From positions 26,988,131 through 27,052,130 of the forward strand of contig NC_045140.1 in the NCBI RefSeq assembly GCF_008831285.2: a stretch of 64,000 nt of DNA. Direction: 5' to 3'. The notes under the pieces were generated by a model. That model saw only the letters and a program-made list of their open reading frames with translations, searched no databases and was not told where the DNA came from. Positions 26,901-38,353 of this stretch are shown here, piece after piece. How positions within the stretch are numbered: position 1 is the stretch's first letter; the number at the start of each line of letters is the position of its first letter. The translations under genes and the position numbers were made by a program. The DNA comes from Nymphaea colorata (Eukaryota > Streptophyta > Magnoliopsida > Nymphaeales > Nymphaeaceae).

Positions 26901-27858
26901 CAGAACTTGATTCTGCGTGAACTACAAGAAATTGGTCACCGGAACTCTTGTGTGCGTTAGCAATTCAGAACCACAAACAGATCGTCAACAGAACACAATG
27001 ATAAGACAAATAAGTGGGTAAGATTGCTTTCGATAACTTTGTCGATAATCTGAAAAAGGCATCCAGCGTTTCCTACCAGGTGCACGATCCTCACCCTGGC
27101 TAGCCAGGAAAGACTTCAGGGCCACCACCAGCTCCTGCTTACGACCTCTGATGGGCAATTCTAATTTCCTGAAAACGAAAGCACAAGAAAATTTAAAAGA
27201 AATCATGCTTCTCGTTCCATCAACTAAAAGCCAGTGCTTCAACGAAATTTGCCATACGAACCATTATTTTCAGAGGAAGCACGAGTTTACCTCATTATCT
27301 CGCGGAGCTCCTGCACTGTTAGAGTCTCCAGGCTGTTGATTTTCTCTCCTAAACTCTCTATGACATTTTCCTGCATTTCCAACAGCTATTATCATGAATA
27401 CTTTGGTGATTATCGACATTAGTTGTGTCCCCATGATTATAATAGATTGCCAAGCAGGAACAATGACCTTCATCGTTGTGGTCGGTCGATCATTGACCCT
27501 ATTCGGTTCCTCCGTAATGGCCTCCATGCTGCCAGCAGTAGCTCCATCGCTCTCCTTATCAACCGATAATGGTCTAATCTTCTCCCTCGCGTTCCTCATA
27601 CTAACGCACGAAACCGGAGATGACGACGATGATAACGAAGCCGACAAGCAAATTCTCTTTAATCCCTTAGGTCTCAATACTCCAAAATTGCTCCCAGGTA
27701 CTGAAAAACTAAAGCAAGAAAAAACGTCATGGCACAGAAAGAAAGAGAGGGAGGGAGGGAGGGAGGGAGAGAGAGAGAGGTTACCACCTCATGCGATGAA
27801 ATGGAACGCAATGCAATCGCGTTGCGCTCGCCAAGACGGAGACGCAAACCTTTCTCAT
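20936..27858 (-). CDS. ARP: AP endonuclease ARP with SAP domain (ExoIII family)
   Basis: ARP cuts DNA 5' to abasic sites in base excision repair. Twelve exons, minus strand: 27858-27788, 27708-27468, 27370-27291, 27168-27095, 26921-26694, 26513-26191, 25607-25500, 24510-24373, 24248-24201, 22513-22433, 21764-21605, 21057-20936; about 557 residues, all phases consistent. The N-terminal 70 residues are Ser/Arg-rich and acid-poor, like a plastid transit peptide. A SAP DNA-binding motif (about 118-150) and a basic linker follow. The ExoIII domain (about 290-557) shows [11 protein letters not shown], the catalytic Glu in [34 protein letters not shown] and the terminal GSDHCPIGL. Exon 1 could end at 27788 or 27785, and exon 4 at 27095 or 27077; all choices stay in frame. 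The start codon is the least certain point. Confidence 0.93.
25255..25279. repeat. (TG)n microsatellite in an ARP intron
   Basis: A TG run in the 989-nt intron between the exons at 25500-25607 and 24373-24510. Confidence 0.9.
27740..27780. repeat. (GGGA)n(GA)n microsatellite in the first ARP intron
   Basis: A GAGG/GGGA run followed by a GA run occupies most of the short first intron. On the coding strand it reads as CT-rich DNA just after the 5' splice site and would act as pyrimidine-rich sequence ahead of the acceptor at 27709. Confidence 0.9.
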
Positions 27859-28836
27859 CCGGCGGGGTTGAGAGACGTCGCCATCACCATCACCGCCACC
27901 ACCTCTGCCCTTCCCGCGAATCGTCTTCGGCTGCGTATAATGAGTGACGAGGCCGCGGAAAGATGGGGAAATGGCGGGAGAAGGTGCGTGGAGCTCCGCT
28001 CCGAGTCGGAGCAGCAGGGTCAGGCCGGCGGTATTGCCCTGACTCGGGTGGTACCGGTACCTACGAGGAACCCATCGCGCGTCCCCGACCCCCAGAGCGA
28101 TCCAGTCGCCTCTTTGCCCGCGTCCGTCTTCTGTCAGAACCAATTTAATGCCTACTTTAACGCGAAATATATTGTTAATCATTCTTCTGAATTAAATGTT
28201 TTATAATAATAATAAATTAACTCCTCTAACATTAAGATTATGATAGTAAAAGTTAAATAGTTCTCACCAGAACAGCTTCAAATAAAACATGCTTTACATT
28301 CAATTGGTGTTTAGAAACATAATAGGCATTCACATTTTTAATAAACTATTTTTGTAAAAAAGTTAAGAGTCCAATATCACATTTAAGGCCTTGGGTACAT
28401 TAAGAAATTCTAAACTTAGGCTTTAGATCGAAGATGCCCTTATGTCTAACTTATATTTATACAAAAAAGTTCAAATGGGTTGTTTGGCACATAATGAGTC
28501 TTGATATTTATGATAGATTCATATAAGTTACAGTTGTCAAACAACCCCAAAAAACCTAAATCAAACATGAACTAAGAGGCTAATGATAGGAAGCTCTGGT
28601 TTGAGGATTTTCACTAGTTATATGAACAATATAGAGTGATAGAAACAAGTGAAAGCATTCAAGCAAGGGAAAGCTAAACGGTAACATTTTTCAGGAAGCT
28701 AAACCTATTTGAGATGTCTGTATAGTATAGTTACATTCTTTTCAAAGGTTTCTTAAGGATTGTATAAAGTCTTGGATTAGATATTTGGCTTGCCACAGTG
28801 AAGGGAGCTATATGTGGGCTTGTGCCGACAATTGCT

Positions 28837-29114
28837 TAAGCTTAGGGTCCGACTCAGAAAACCCGAGCCCTAACCCAGCCTGATTAAATTAAAAAATATA
28901 TTTAATATAAAATAATATATAAAAATAATTAATTGTAATAAAATATTATATATATATATTAATAAAAAATAAAAAATAATTATCGGGTCCACTCAGACCA
29001 ACTCGATAATTTATCGGACCGGTCCAGGTCTCGTTTTTTCTAGCCTGGGTCTAGGCCCGAGCTTGAGTCGGGCCGGGCATCGAATACCCGGCAGCGGCCC
29101 GGTGCCCAGTCTTA
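28837..29114. mobile_element. hAT-like MITE, copy A (278 bp)
   Basis: The element starts TAAGCTTAGGGTCCG and ends with the reverse complement of TAAGACTGGGCACCGGGCCG. It is flanked by caattgct on the left and caattact on the right, an 8-bp target duplication with one mismatch. The centre is almost pure A/T. Its sequence, inverted, aligns along its length with copy B at 62101-62373, including the shared AT-rich core. An 8-bp duplication and short inverted ends fit a non-autonomous hAT element. No coding capacity. Confidence 0.85.
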
Positions 29115-29648
29115 CAATTACTTATATGGTCTCACAAAATTTATATTTTTAAATAATGGTTAGGCCCAACCACTTGCTTATTTATAAATTGGTGAAAACA
29201 AAAATCATTTGCTTATTTTTATATTGTATGCTTCAGTTAAAATTTTGTGGCTTTGTTGCTATGCCTTTAAGTTGATCAATGAATAATGGCCAAGTGTGTC
29301 GTATTAAATAATTGTATTTGTAATATTTTTATTATATTTTAGCATAGTTTTTCATTAAAAACATATGTTTACGTATTAAATTTATATACTTAAAATATAT
29401 TTTTTATTATAATCAAGTCTGGTCGGGCCCATCCTGGGCCTTGATGGTCGAGCCCAAACCGTGGGCTCAGCCTCCATGCTGGACTCATGCACCCTACTTA
29501 TGATTCCATGATTTCTCAACTTGCGTTTGGGGTTGAAACCGATTTTTTACTTGGGATTATTTTGTTTTGTGCTTCTTTGATCTTATTAACTATTACCATC
29601 ATACACAAGAAACTAAATAGTTTGAGTGAGAGGCGGAAGTCCTCTCTC

Positions 29649-29706
29649 CTTTTTCCTTATTGTTAGAGTTTAAAACTTTTTTCCTTATTGTTAGAGTTTA
29701 GAACTG
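29649..29706. repeat. 29-bp tandem duplication
   Basis: The unit ttttccttattgttagagtt with its flanks occurs twice in succession with one difference near the end. Confidence 0.85.
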
Positions 29707-31364
29707 TTTTGAGATTTTGGTGTCACCTTTTTAACTTGAAAATAATGCATGGAGTTCAGAAGATTAGTGCAGCAGAGCGTGACAGTGATCATAGGAACTT
29801 GAAACTCAGATCTTTTTTCATCAGCTGCTTTGCCGCCTGGTTGCGTTATGCCTATTGAAATCATACACAAGTAAATATTTGGTTTTCTGAATATCAATCT
29901 TCATTTTTTCCAAATGATATGCCTTTTTGATCAATCATTTGATCTTCTCGTTCCTGCTTTCAAAATTTTGTAATCAATATCACAGCTTTTAAGTCACTTC
30001 CATTCACAAACAGATCTGATTTCAATTCAACTTAGTCGATTCAATGAACATTTAGGACTTCATTTTGATTCAAAAACTGATTTGATGTTATTGGAGTTGA
30101 CAAAACTGAGTGTGCGCGTTTGTGTGTTACGGAAAACTTTATCCAGAAAGCAGGCGAGGCGGGACAAGTTTTCAACCTCAAAAGGAGCGTGGACAGTGTC
30201 AGCTCTGTTTCTTTCCGCTGCTTGCGATCATACCACAGTCAACCTGAAAGGAATAACAGAAAGAAAGTAGTGGTCGAGGTTGAAGGCAGAGATTTCCTTG
30301 CAATGATTTTTCCTGGTGGGCCTTTTCAATTAAAACAAAAGATTTTAATGGCTTCTGTTTTTGAATGTACTGTGAAGCCACACAAGATGAACCACAAGCT
30401 GGTGGATCTCCAGCCGGTAGGACCCTTTAGCTCGAGGTCTTCTTGTAAACCGAGGAATATACTCAGCTTCGACCTTACTGCAAAACAGCAGGAGTCTTAC
30501 CGACAAATCTCAAACATGACGTTTTGTTTTAGTTACATTCTGCTGTCCTTCAGTCGTTCATCTGAACCAGCAGTTACTGTGGTTAATGCATGAAAAGATT
30601 GAAAAACAACCCGAAATGGTGTTCGTGGAACATTGTCAAATGTCTGTTCGTTTCAGAACAAATTCAACACCTTCACTCTTTACAACCAGTGAAAATGAAT
30701 TTCACATTTTTTTTTAATCTTTTATACTTGCAGCTAAACTCAGATTTGGACACACAAACTAAAAGACAAGAAACATGATTTGAGTTTTTTAAGTATTCAC
30801 ATTCCGATTGTCAAACTGATCATTAATCGGATTGAAAAATTCTTAAACTGATTGTGACTTGTCAGTTTGAAATGTTAGTTCCAGCCATCGCCGATCCATG
30901 CGACCATGCTTTCAAAGATAAGGCCATGAAATGAAACGGACCCACCAATCTTCTCGCTCACACAGCCCTGCACGATTACGCCACCACTCTTGCAGCTGCC
31001 GCTGCCACCACCACCAGCAGCAGAACCACCGCCACCACCATCACGACGTCATCCACAGACACCGCACTCTTTCTTGTGGCTGTGCGGAGCAGACCCACTA
31101 ATGGCAGCTGTCGTCTCTCTCCCATTCCCTCTTTTGTTTCCTTCTGGTTTGCACATCCCTTTTCAACCTCCGCTTTAGCATGCTTGGCTCTCTTCTCTAC
31201 TTTCTGGAATTTGGAAGTTTGCCTACGTCAGATGGTGCCATGCCATGTTTTGAGAAGCATTGAACTGTTCATCGAGTTGTCGGATTTTGAGGTGCTTAAT
31301 TTTTCCGGTCATTGAGAAGAGGAGAAGAAAGGGAAGCAGATAGTTAGTTGGGGTTCGAGGTGGA

Positions 31365-34300
31365 ATGGAGAAGGTCTCGTATCCGGAGCACGTGCACTTG
31401 GGCTACAACTCGAGGAAGCTCTTCGGCATCAAGAGTGCCAGCGCAATCTCCTCCCCGAAGCCGCCCGGCCGCATCTTCGACCCCGTTCCCAGCCCATCCC
31501 TTCAGCCCGAATTCGACTTTGCAGATGTGTTTGGAGGCCCCCCACGAGCGGCGGCGGCGAAAGAGGCACCCCGCCTCAACATAGAAGAGAGTCGCCGGAA
31601 TCTGCAGGAGAAACCGGTTTTTGGGGAGGGGAGCCCCACGCGTAGTCGGCTTCTCAGCGAAGACTTTTTCGCTGACATATATGGAGGCAGCAACCTCACC
31701 GCTAACCGAAGGAGGCCGGAGAAGGTGGCCTTCTATTCGATGCCGGTCTCTCGCATTCTCAGCCCGACTTGTTCATCTCCTCCTAGAATGCCGCCATTAA
31801 GTCCCGGGCCCGCACTCCCTTCGAGGATGAGGTTCGATATCGTTTTCCTCGTTTTCTCCCCCTTAAATCTCATAAACACGATGAAACCGCCTCCGTTGAG
31901 AAAGAGGCTTCGATGATGATTAAGACAATTTTTGTGTTCTCCTAATAAATGATGGAGAAGATCCCGGTGTCCATCAATGAGTTCAGTAAGAACAATGAAA
32001 TGCTATGGCCATTCAAGAACTGATCATTCTAATTGAAAATACTTGTTTAATAATCGCTTGGCGTAGTTCTTAAACAATTGCTGCTTAGTGACGTTAACGT
32101 GTTGGAGCCACATGCATCCATTAATGATATCTGTTGTCTCCTGTTTGAACATTTTCATATGACAGACAAGTTCTGCCATTGTATACAGTTGCATCAAGCA
32201 CTTTTTTCAGATGCATCACAAATTACGTAATGTATTCCTTTGGCTGTGCTGTTCATTGCTATTAACTTATTAATCCATTCAATGGGTGGATTTCAATGGT
32301 TCGCCCGTTCCTTTTCACGACCTAATATAATGTCTCAGCAGGATGTAGTTACTATGGAATTACTGTCGTCGTTCTTGTTCTTGTTATTTTAGTTTGTTTG
32401 TTTCTTTTGGCGATCTTGTTGAGCCTTTCTGTCTGAAAGAAGATCAAGGTTCATTTGCAAGTAAATTGTACAGTCTCCGATCATTTGTTGGCTGGTTATT
32501 GTCCTTATGTAAAAATTGGTTTGTTTCTGTTTGTTCATTGCGTTTAAATTCTGTTTCCAGTCAATATGCTGAACCAGGCAAGGAAGCACAATCCCCAGCA
32601 TCTGCGAGCCTTATATGCCCTAACCCCTCTAGATACAATGACAAACTCTCCAACGCAAACGGTGTTCTGCATTCACCTGTGCTTTCTGTCTCAAGCCCAA
32701 GAGAGCAGGCGTATGGCTATGATATTAACACTAGGCTTCCAGTTCCGCCAGTTCAAAGGCAAGCCGTCCTTATAAACTATTCTCAGCCATCAAGCAGGCA
32801 AAGTATGTCACCCCATCAACGTACTGCTGAAAGACAATCAAAGCTTACAGAGTCTATCCGTAGAAATCCAGAAGGTGAAGTTAAAGTGGAACCCGTAAGC
32901 ACAACTCATGGGTCTCAGAACCTGCATAGCAGCAGCCAATTTCACTTCTCCATTCACAAGTGGGCAGGAAAAGGGGCAGCATTTTTTATGCCTGTGAAGC
33001 GTCGGGATGAAATCAAACAGGACCTTAAAGAAGAGAAGATTAATAGGCAGCAGAAAATGTCCCCTCATGATGATGCCAAACAATCTGTGGCCCCTACTTC
33101 TAATTCAGGACCCTTTCAAGCTCATATTTCATCACCTCGCGATCTATATCCAAGCAGAAAAGAATATCATGAACAACAGGGAAATAGGTTTTTTCATGGT
33201 GATTCATGTAATTTGTCCAGCCAAGATATACTTACAAGTGCTGGAAACTTTTATCCTGATCTGAAAGAAGAATCAGGATCTCAAGCAGGTCCTCTTTCAA
33301 GCTTGCTCAAAAATGATAAAGAAATATCAGTCAAATCTCAAGCGGGTCACCTTGCAAAGTTGCTCAAAAATGATAAAGAAATATCAGGTAATTGATAATT
33401 GATATTGCCTCCTAGGAAAGTTATCTTCTGTTCGAAGTTCAAACCTAGAATGTCAACTGGAAGACATGAATGCCTTTAATGTGTATTACCTAATGGATAG
33501 GCCTGTTATGAATGCGTCACAGGGAAGACTTGCAGTGTTGATCAGAAGGAGGACGTGGTGCGAGACAGCATCCGAACAAGCAATGTCTACGATAGGCAGG
33601 AGGAAGCATCAGGATGTTCTAGGCTGGACAATGCAGAGGCAGCAAGACCATGTTTAAAGACAGCGGAACCAAATTCAGATGCCAGTTTGCTTGAAAATAG
33701 AACAAGGGGGAAAGTTAAAGAATTCATTAAGATGTTTAATCAAGAGGCACCTCAGAAGTTCACATTTAAGGGTGAGAAACCTAGTAGGAAAGGCGTGGAA
33801 TCCTCTAATGCAGAAGCAGAACCGAGGGCCTCCGGTGGAACTCATATAGCATCAAAGCATACTTCACCTGAGCCTGAGGTACCTTAGAAAGAAGCATCTT
33901 GCAGGACTTTTTTCAGTAAAGTTCAGCTGAATATTTTTAAACATCAGCTATTATAACATTCTGTTGCCTATCAAAATATATCCTCCAAATTTTGTACCTT
34001 TTTCTATACTAACTCTTTCAATTTCTTTCATGTACTCTGAAGCATGAAGAGGTCGATAACTTTGATCTGCAGTTCACTGTACATGAGATTCATGATCCAA
34101 GTCCTGAAAGCAACGACAATTTTCAATCTTGTGGTACATCTTCATAATTCGATAGCTAATGTGTTATGATGTTAAGTGGTGCTCATACTCTCTTAGTCTT
34201 AGGAAAATTACATGGGAAAAGAAAACCTTAGAACATCAACCCAAAATGAGGGAAAGAGGTCTTGTTTCATATGATGGGTCATGGAAGCATTACTCCGGCA

Positions 34301-37300
34301 AGCGCTGAATCCAGCTGCCATATGGGATCTTTTAGCAGGCTAATCATTGGTCACACGTATGAAAAGTGAAGTATGTCGAGTAGCATATAGTAACTTTTAT
34401 TGTTGCATATGTGACCAAATATTTCTCTCACCCAGGCATCAGGAAATTTCACACTGAACGTTATTCCATGTGAAGTAGCATTCCCTTCCTGGGGGCTATC
34501 AGCATTTTCTTTTTTCTATTTTTTTTTTCTTGATAGCCTTTTTCAGATATGATTCTTTTTGTTTATGATTATTGAAAACAATCATTTCTGATATTTTTTT
34601 TCCTCAATTAGCTCAAGAAAGTCCTCAAGTGGTGCATGATCTTGCTGGCAGGTCACTTGACAATCTGGTACGTGCCTAATTTGTAATGCGATGCATATCT
34701 GTATTATCAGTTTATGGCCTGTCAGTCGGACATTGTGGAAAGGACTTGAACTGCAAATGAAACATCACAAGCATCCAGAGCAGCATCTCCTTCTGAAATT
34801 TCTTTTATTAAATTGAATTATGTGTTTTCAGGTTGATGATCTTATTTTTTGAATTTTGGTCCACCAATTATGTGGTTCTTATATTTTGAATATTAAGAGA
34901 CTCGCATTAAGTTATTTGAACCCTTCATATTTGTTCAAATCTTCATTCTGCAATTGTAATCTGGCCTACGTCACGAGAAAAGCGAGTACTGGAGTTTATT
35001 TTATCTGTAATTTTTTACGGTCTCTTTGATGGCTTAACATGCATGCCAATACTCTTGCATGGATAGCAAAGACTTGATTCTTGTGCTAAGTATTATAGTA
35101 ACTTTTATGCCATACCTTTTGGTCACATATGCAAATGTTTGCATGACATCTTAGCATGTCGAGTTCTCAGAATGTGCTCTTGTTTGAATCCAACTTTTCG
35201 ATCTCCATTAGGCACGATATTAGTTTTATCAATATTTGCATTCATAAAGTAATGGAGACAGAAATTTTGTTGGAGCACTTGTAATGGATCTTGTTTGCAG
35301 TTCATGTACCAATTGTACTTATCTTATCGGCTTAACTTTCGGAATGAACATAGCAAGTTGCTTCCTGTGTTAGTCTTTTCACTACTTTGTTTTGCTTTGT
35401 TGTTTGATTTAAATTTTTTAAATTTTGGCTAATCCATTATATTTTCTCCACTGAGTGACTTGTTTTCCTTTTAAATAAACAGGGACGGCAATTGGCTGAC
35501 GAAAAGAAAAGCTCAATTGCTCAACCTCAAGATGAACTCCAGGCAAGTTCTGACTGTAATTTTGCCATGTCAAATTCCATGTATGGTGTAGTAATTTTCA
35601 TGAATATCTACCAGAATTTGGACGCTAAAATCAAGAAGTGGGCGCATGGCAAAGAAGGAAATATCAGGTCACTTTTGTCAACATTACAATATGTGAGTCA
35701 TTCATTTTTCCTGTCCTACGAGAATGGACGATTTTCCTTTGACTCTAAGTGTTCTTTCATTACAATTGATGAGAATAGTTGTATCACCAATCAGCAAGCA
35801 TGCCATTTTCTAGTTCCTTTATTTCCATGTCTGATGACAGGTGAAAGAGTCAAGTGGAAAAAGTGTGGGCACACTCTTTTTTCCAAAAAGTTGCTTTTAG
35901 AATTAAAGAAGTGTGTCAACTTTAGAGGCAAAAGATTTCTCTCACTGAGCGGGCCAATTTATTTTATCCCCCAAATTATTTTCCCATGCATAAGTTGTCT
36001 TGTTTGATTATGTGGCAAATGGCACCCACCCTTTTGTATCTCATTATAAATGCAATTTTTGAAACGATTGGAGATATTCATGCTTAGGTTCTTTTATATC
36101 TTAATTTAGTACTACTTAGAATGTCTTGGACAACATTTTGTTTCCATTCTTGGATATGTCCCTTTTTGTTCAAAGTTCTGATTTACTCAAGCAATCGTAA
36201 GTGATGTCTTGGATAACATTTTTTTCCATTCTTGGACATGTCCCTTTTTTTTCAAAGTTCAGCAATCATGATGTCTGGGGCGCTTTTCCTTAGAAGTTAG
36301 AACCATTTTTCTATCGTTCTGTGTTTGTACTTCTGAAATAGTTATGACAATTTTACAAGGATTACTGCGGCTTTTGTGAAGGAAACTTTTTGTTGGCATT
36401 CATGAACCTTGTAATTCCAGCATTTTCTAGTTGTTTGGATCTTTTTTTTTTCAGAAATAGTTTTTTTTTTCAGAAATAGATAATAATTGTAATCCATTGC
36501 TCTCACTTGTATAAGTCAGCTAATAGTAATATCCTTTCACCAAAAGATAGTAAACACCACCGAACGTTAATTCCCTTTCCCACCTGCAGCTACCATGCAT
36601 CAGAAACTTGTAACCTGAACTTGCTGAACGAATGACCATGTCTCTAGAATAAGATGCTCAGATATTTCAATTGCAACCCGGTCAAAGTTGAAGTGAAATG
36701 CTGGTCTGTATAATTGCTGGTTTTCCATGTGTTATCTTACCCAATTGTTTTAAAGTTTGGCTCCAATTTCAGCATGGGGGCCGCCAGAGACCACTTGCAG
36801 ACCATTTTTGACATCATAAAATTGTGGTCGTTGTTGGCAATTTGCTTGTGTCATTATTTCAGAGTCCAACCTTGGTACCACAGAAATTAACCTTAAGCTA
36901 ATACATGTGCATCTCATTCTGGATAGAAGTTCGAACTTTCTTCTAGGAACTGGTGTTTCTTTGTTTCCTCATTATGCATAAACATGAACATGCCAGGACA
37001 AAGTTTTCGGTCACCTCATTCTACATTTGTTCTTTGGTTCTCATTGTTTACCTTTGGGGTTTGTTGTCAGGTCAACATTCCCTATAGCAAATCCTCTATC
37101 TTTCTAAGTTTACCTTGAAGCATGAAAAATTTGCTCAGATGTACTGGAAGTGGAAGTGAAACAAGGAGGAATGTGGAAGTCACAAAGTCATCGATTTACG
37201 AAGTGAATGGAAAGTAAGTAAAAGGAGGAAGAAAAGATAAAATGTAGGGAAACGAGCTTCTCTTTCTAGGCAATCATGCTTCCAACTAGAAGGGCAAGAT

Positions 37301-38353
37301 TTTCTTACAAAAATGGTGTCCCAGTCATACTTTGGAAGTTTGTGTTTTGCACTCTTAAGTGCATCCAATGGAGGTGCATTCTCACCTTTTATACCGTCTT
37401 TCAATGTCAGAATAGAGCTTGGGAAAATGTTCATCATATACCTCTTATACCACCCCCTGGTAGAACTTCAGAAAATATTCACTAAAAATATGTAAAACAA
37501 AACCAATGCATGGAATGGTGAAAAAGAAAATGATAAACATAATGACATATCACTGTACTAGCAAGAATTTAATATTTATGCTGTAATATCATGATAATGC
37601 TGCAGTAAGTTTGATTTTGAAGATACCATGATACTTCCACTACTGAATAATTTTGCTCAAGAAAATTATTAAGGATGACATTTGAAAAATATTTTCATAT
37701 CTGTGACTACAATCAGTAATTTCAGAATATTTCCATATATGTGACCTTCACCAGTGTTTTATATAATATGTCTGGAATAAAATAGTCCATGAGCACAATG
37801 ACATTACAGAGTAATACATCACAGAGTAATATGTCTGACATGAAATACATCGACAAATGCAACCATATTACATGATAGTTCATAAAAGAAATCTAGTGAG
37901 CAATGTCAGGGTTGTCTTGCATTTCATATATGGAGGCGCTAGTGCTTTTCATTCCTTTCAAGAACAGGAATGCTGAAGAAGAGACCACATAGTCCCTTGT
38001 TGCATCATAAGTTTGGTTGATGACTTTGTTTTAGGAGAACACGTTTTATAATTTTATTCTGAAAGGAGAACATATTTTATAATTTTATTCTGATTTTTTT
38101 TTCAGAATATTTTATTCTCAGTGATTTTTTCCCTCAGATTCTATGGCCAGAGAGTGGTTGGAAGCCAGTGCCCCTTGTTGATATAGTTGAGGGGACTGCG
38201 GTGAGACGGGCTTATCAAAAAGCTATGTTGTGCCTACACCCTGACAAGCTACAGCAGAAGGGTGGAACGATTCCCCAAAAGTACACAGCCGAGCAAATAT
38301 TTGATATATTACAGGATGCATGGACAAATTTCAACAACGTTGCTTCATTTTAA
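31365..38353 (+). CDS. JAC1: JAC1, auxilin-like J-domain protein
   Basis: JAC1 is a cytosolic auxilin-like cochaperone needed for chloroplasts to move towards weak light and for their position in the dark. Eight exons: 31365-31831, 32561-33387, 33523-33878, 34043-34133, 34612-34667, 35483-35542, 35615-35692, 38138-38353; 716 residues, all phases consistent. The long N-terminal part is Ser/Pro-rich and probably disordered, with short acidic-aromatic FADVF and FFADIY motifs. The C-terminus is a typical auxilin J domain: KGNIRSLLSTLQY-type helix (here EGNIRSLLSTLQY), ILWPESGW, and HPD at residues 679-681, which stimulates Hsp70. The intron after exon 6 is 72 nt, starts with GC and is free of stops. 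Residues 396-431 are an internal duplication. Other auxilin-like proteins share the J domain, but the N-terminal layout and RRA as neighbour favour JAC1. Confidence 0.92.
35543..35614 (+). other. 72-nt GC-AG intron of JAC1, in frame
   Basis: The donor reads CAG|GCAAGT, the consensus for GC-type introns, and the acceptor reads CTACCAG|AAT. The length is a multiple of three and the frame has no stop, so an unspliced transcript would code for 24 extra residues. Removing it joins DELQ to NLDAKIKKW, which matches the J-domain layout of this family. Confidence 0.75.
36121..36262. repeat. Tandem duplication, period about 83 bp
   Basis: The segment around ATGTCTTGGA.AACATTTT, CATTCTTGGA.ATGTCCCTTTTT and CAAAGTTC occurs at about 36121 and 36204 inside the 2.4-kb last intron of JAC1. 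The second copy has small changes. Confidence 0.8.
38034..38093. repeat. 30-bp tandem duplication near the JAC1 J-domain exon
   Basis: The unit GGAGAACA.(.)TTTTATAATTTTATTCTG occurs twice, ending about 45 bp before the acceptor of the last exon. It therefore overlaps the region where the branch point should lie. Confidence 0.8.

Larger units (their letters stand above)
27859..31364. other. Divergent intergenic region between ARP and JAC1
   Basis: The left 250 bp are GC-rich and probably hold the ARP leader and promoter; long frames there on both strands are a product of GC content. A MITE lies at 28837-29114 and a 29-bp tandem duplication at 29649-29706. A CCACCA-rich tract (about 30979-31048) is followed by CT-rich DNA and the likely JAC1 leader. 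A frame at 30120-30593 (157 codons) matches no family I know and is not supported. Confidence 0.6.

Noticed and set aside
27394-28206. 270-codon open frame on the plus strand across the 5' end of ARP
   Set aside because: It is antisense to ARP exons 1-3 and their introns, has GC-driven low-complexity content and resembles no protein.
29396-29500. GGGCCC-rich patch resembling the MITE ends
   Set aside because: No matching inverted end or target duplication could be found; similarity may be only shared GGGCC words.
30120-30593. 157-codon frame in the ARP-JAC1 intergenic region
   Set aside because: No domain, no recognisable family and no supporting splice or codon pattern.
35492-36007. 171-codon continuous frame
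   Set aside because: It merges two JAC1 exons, the 72-nt stop-free intron and part of the next intron; the J-domain layout requires splicing.
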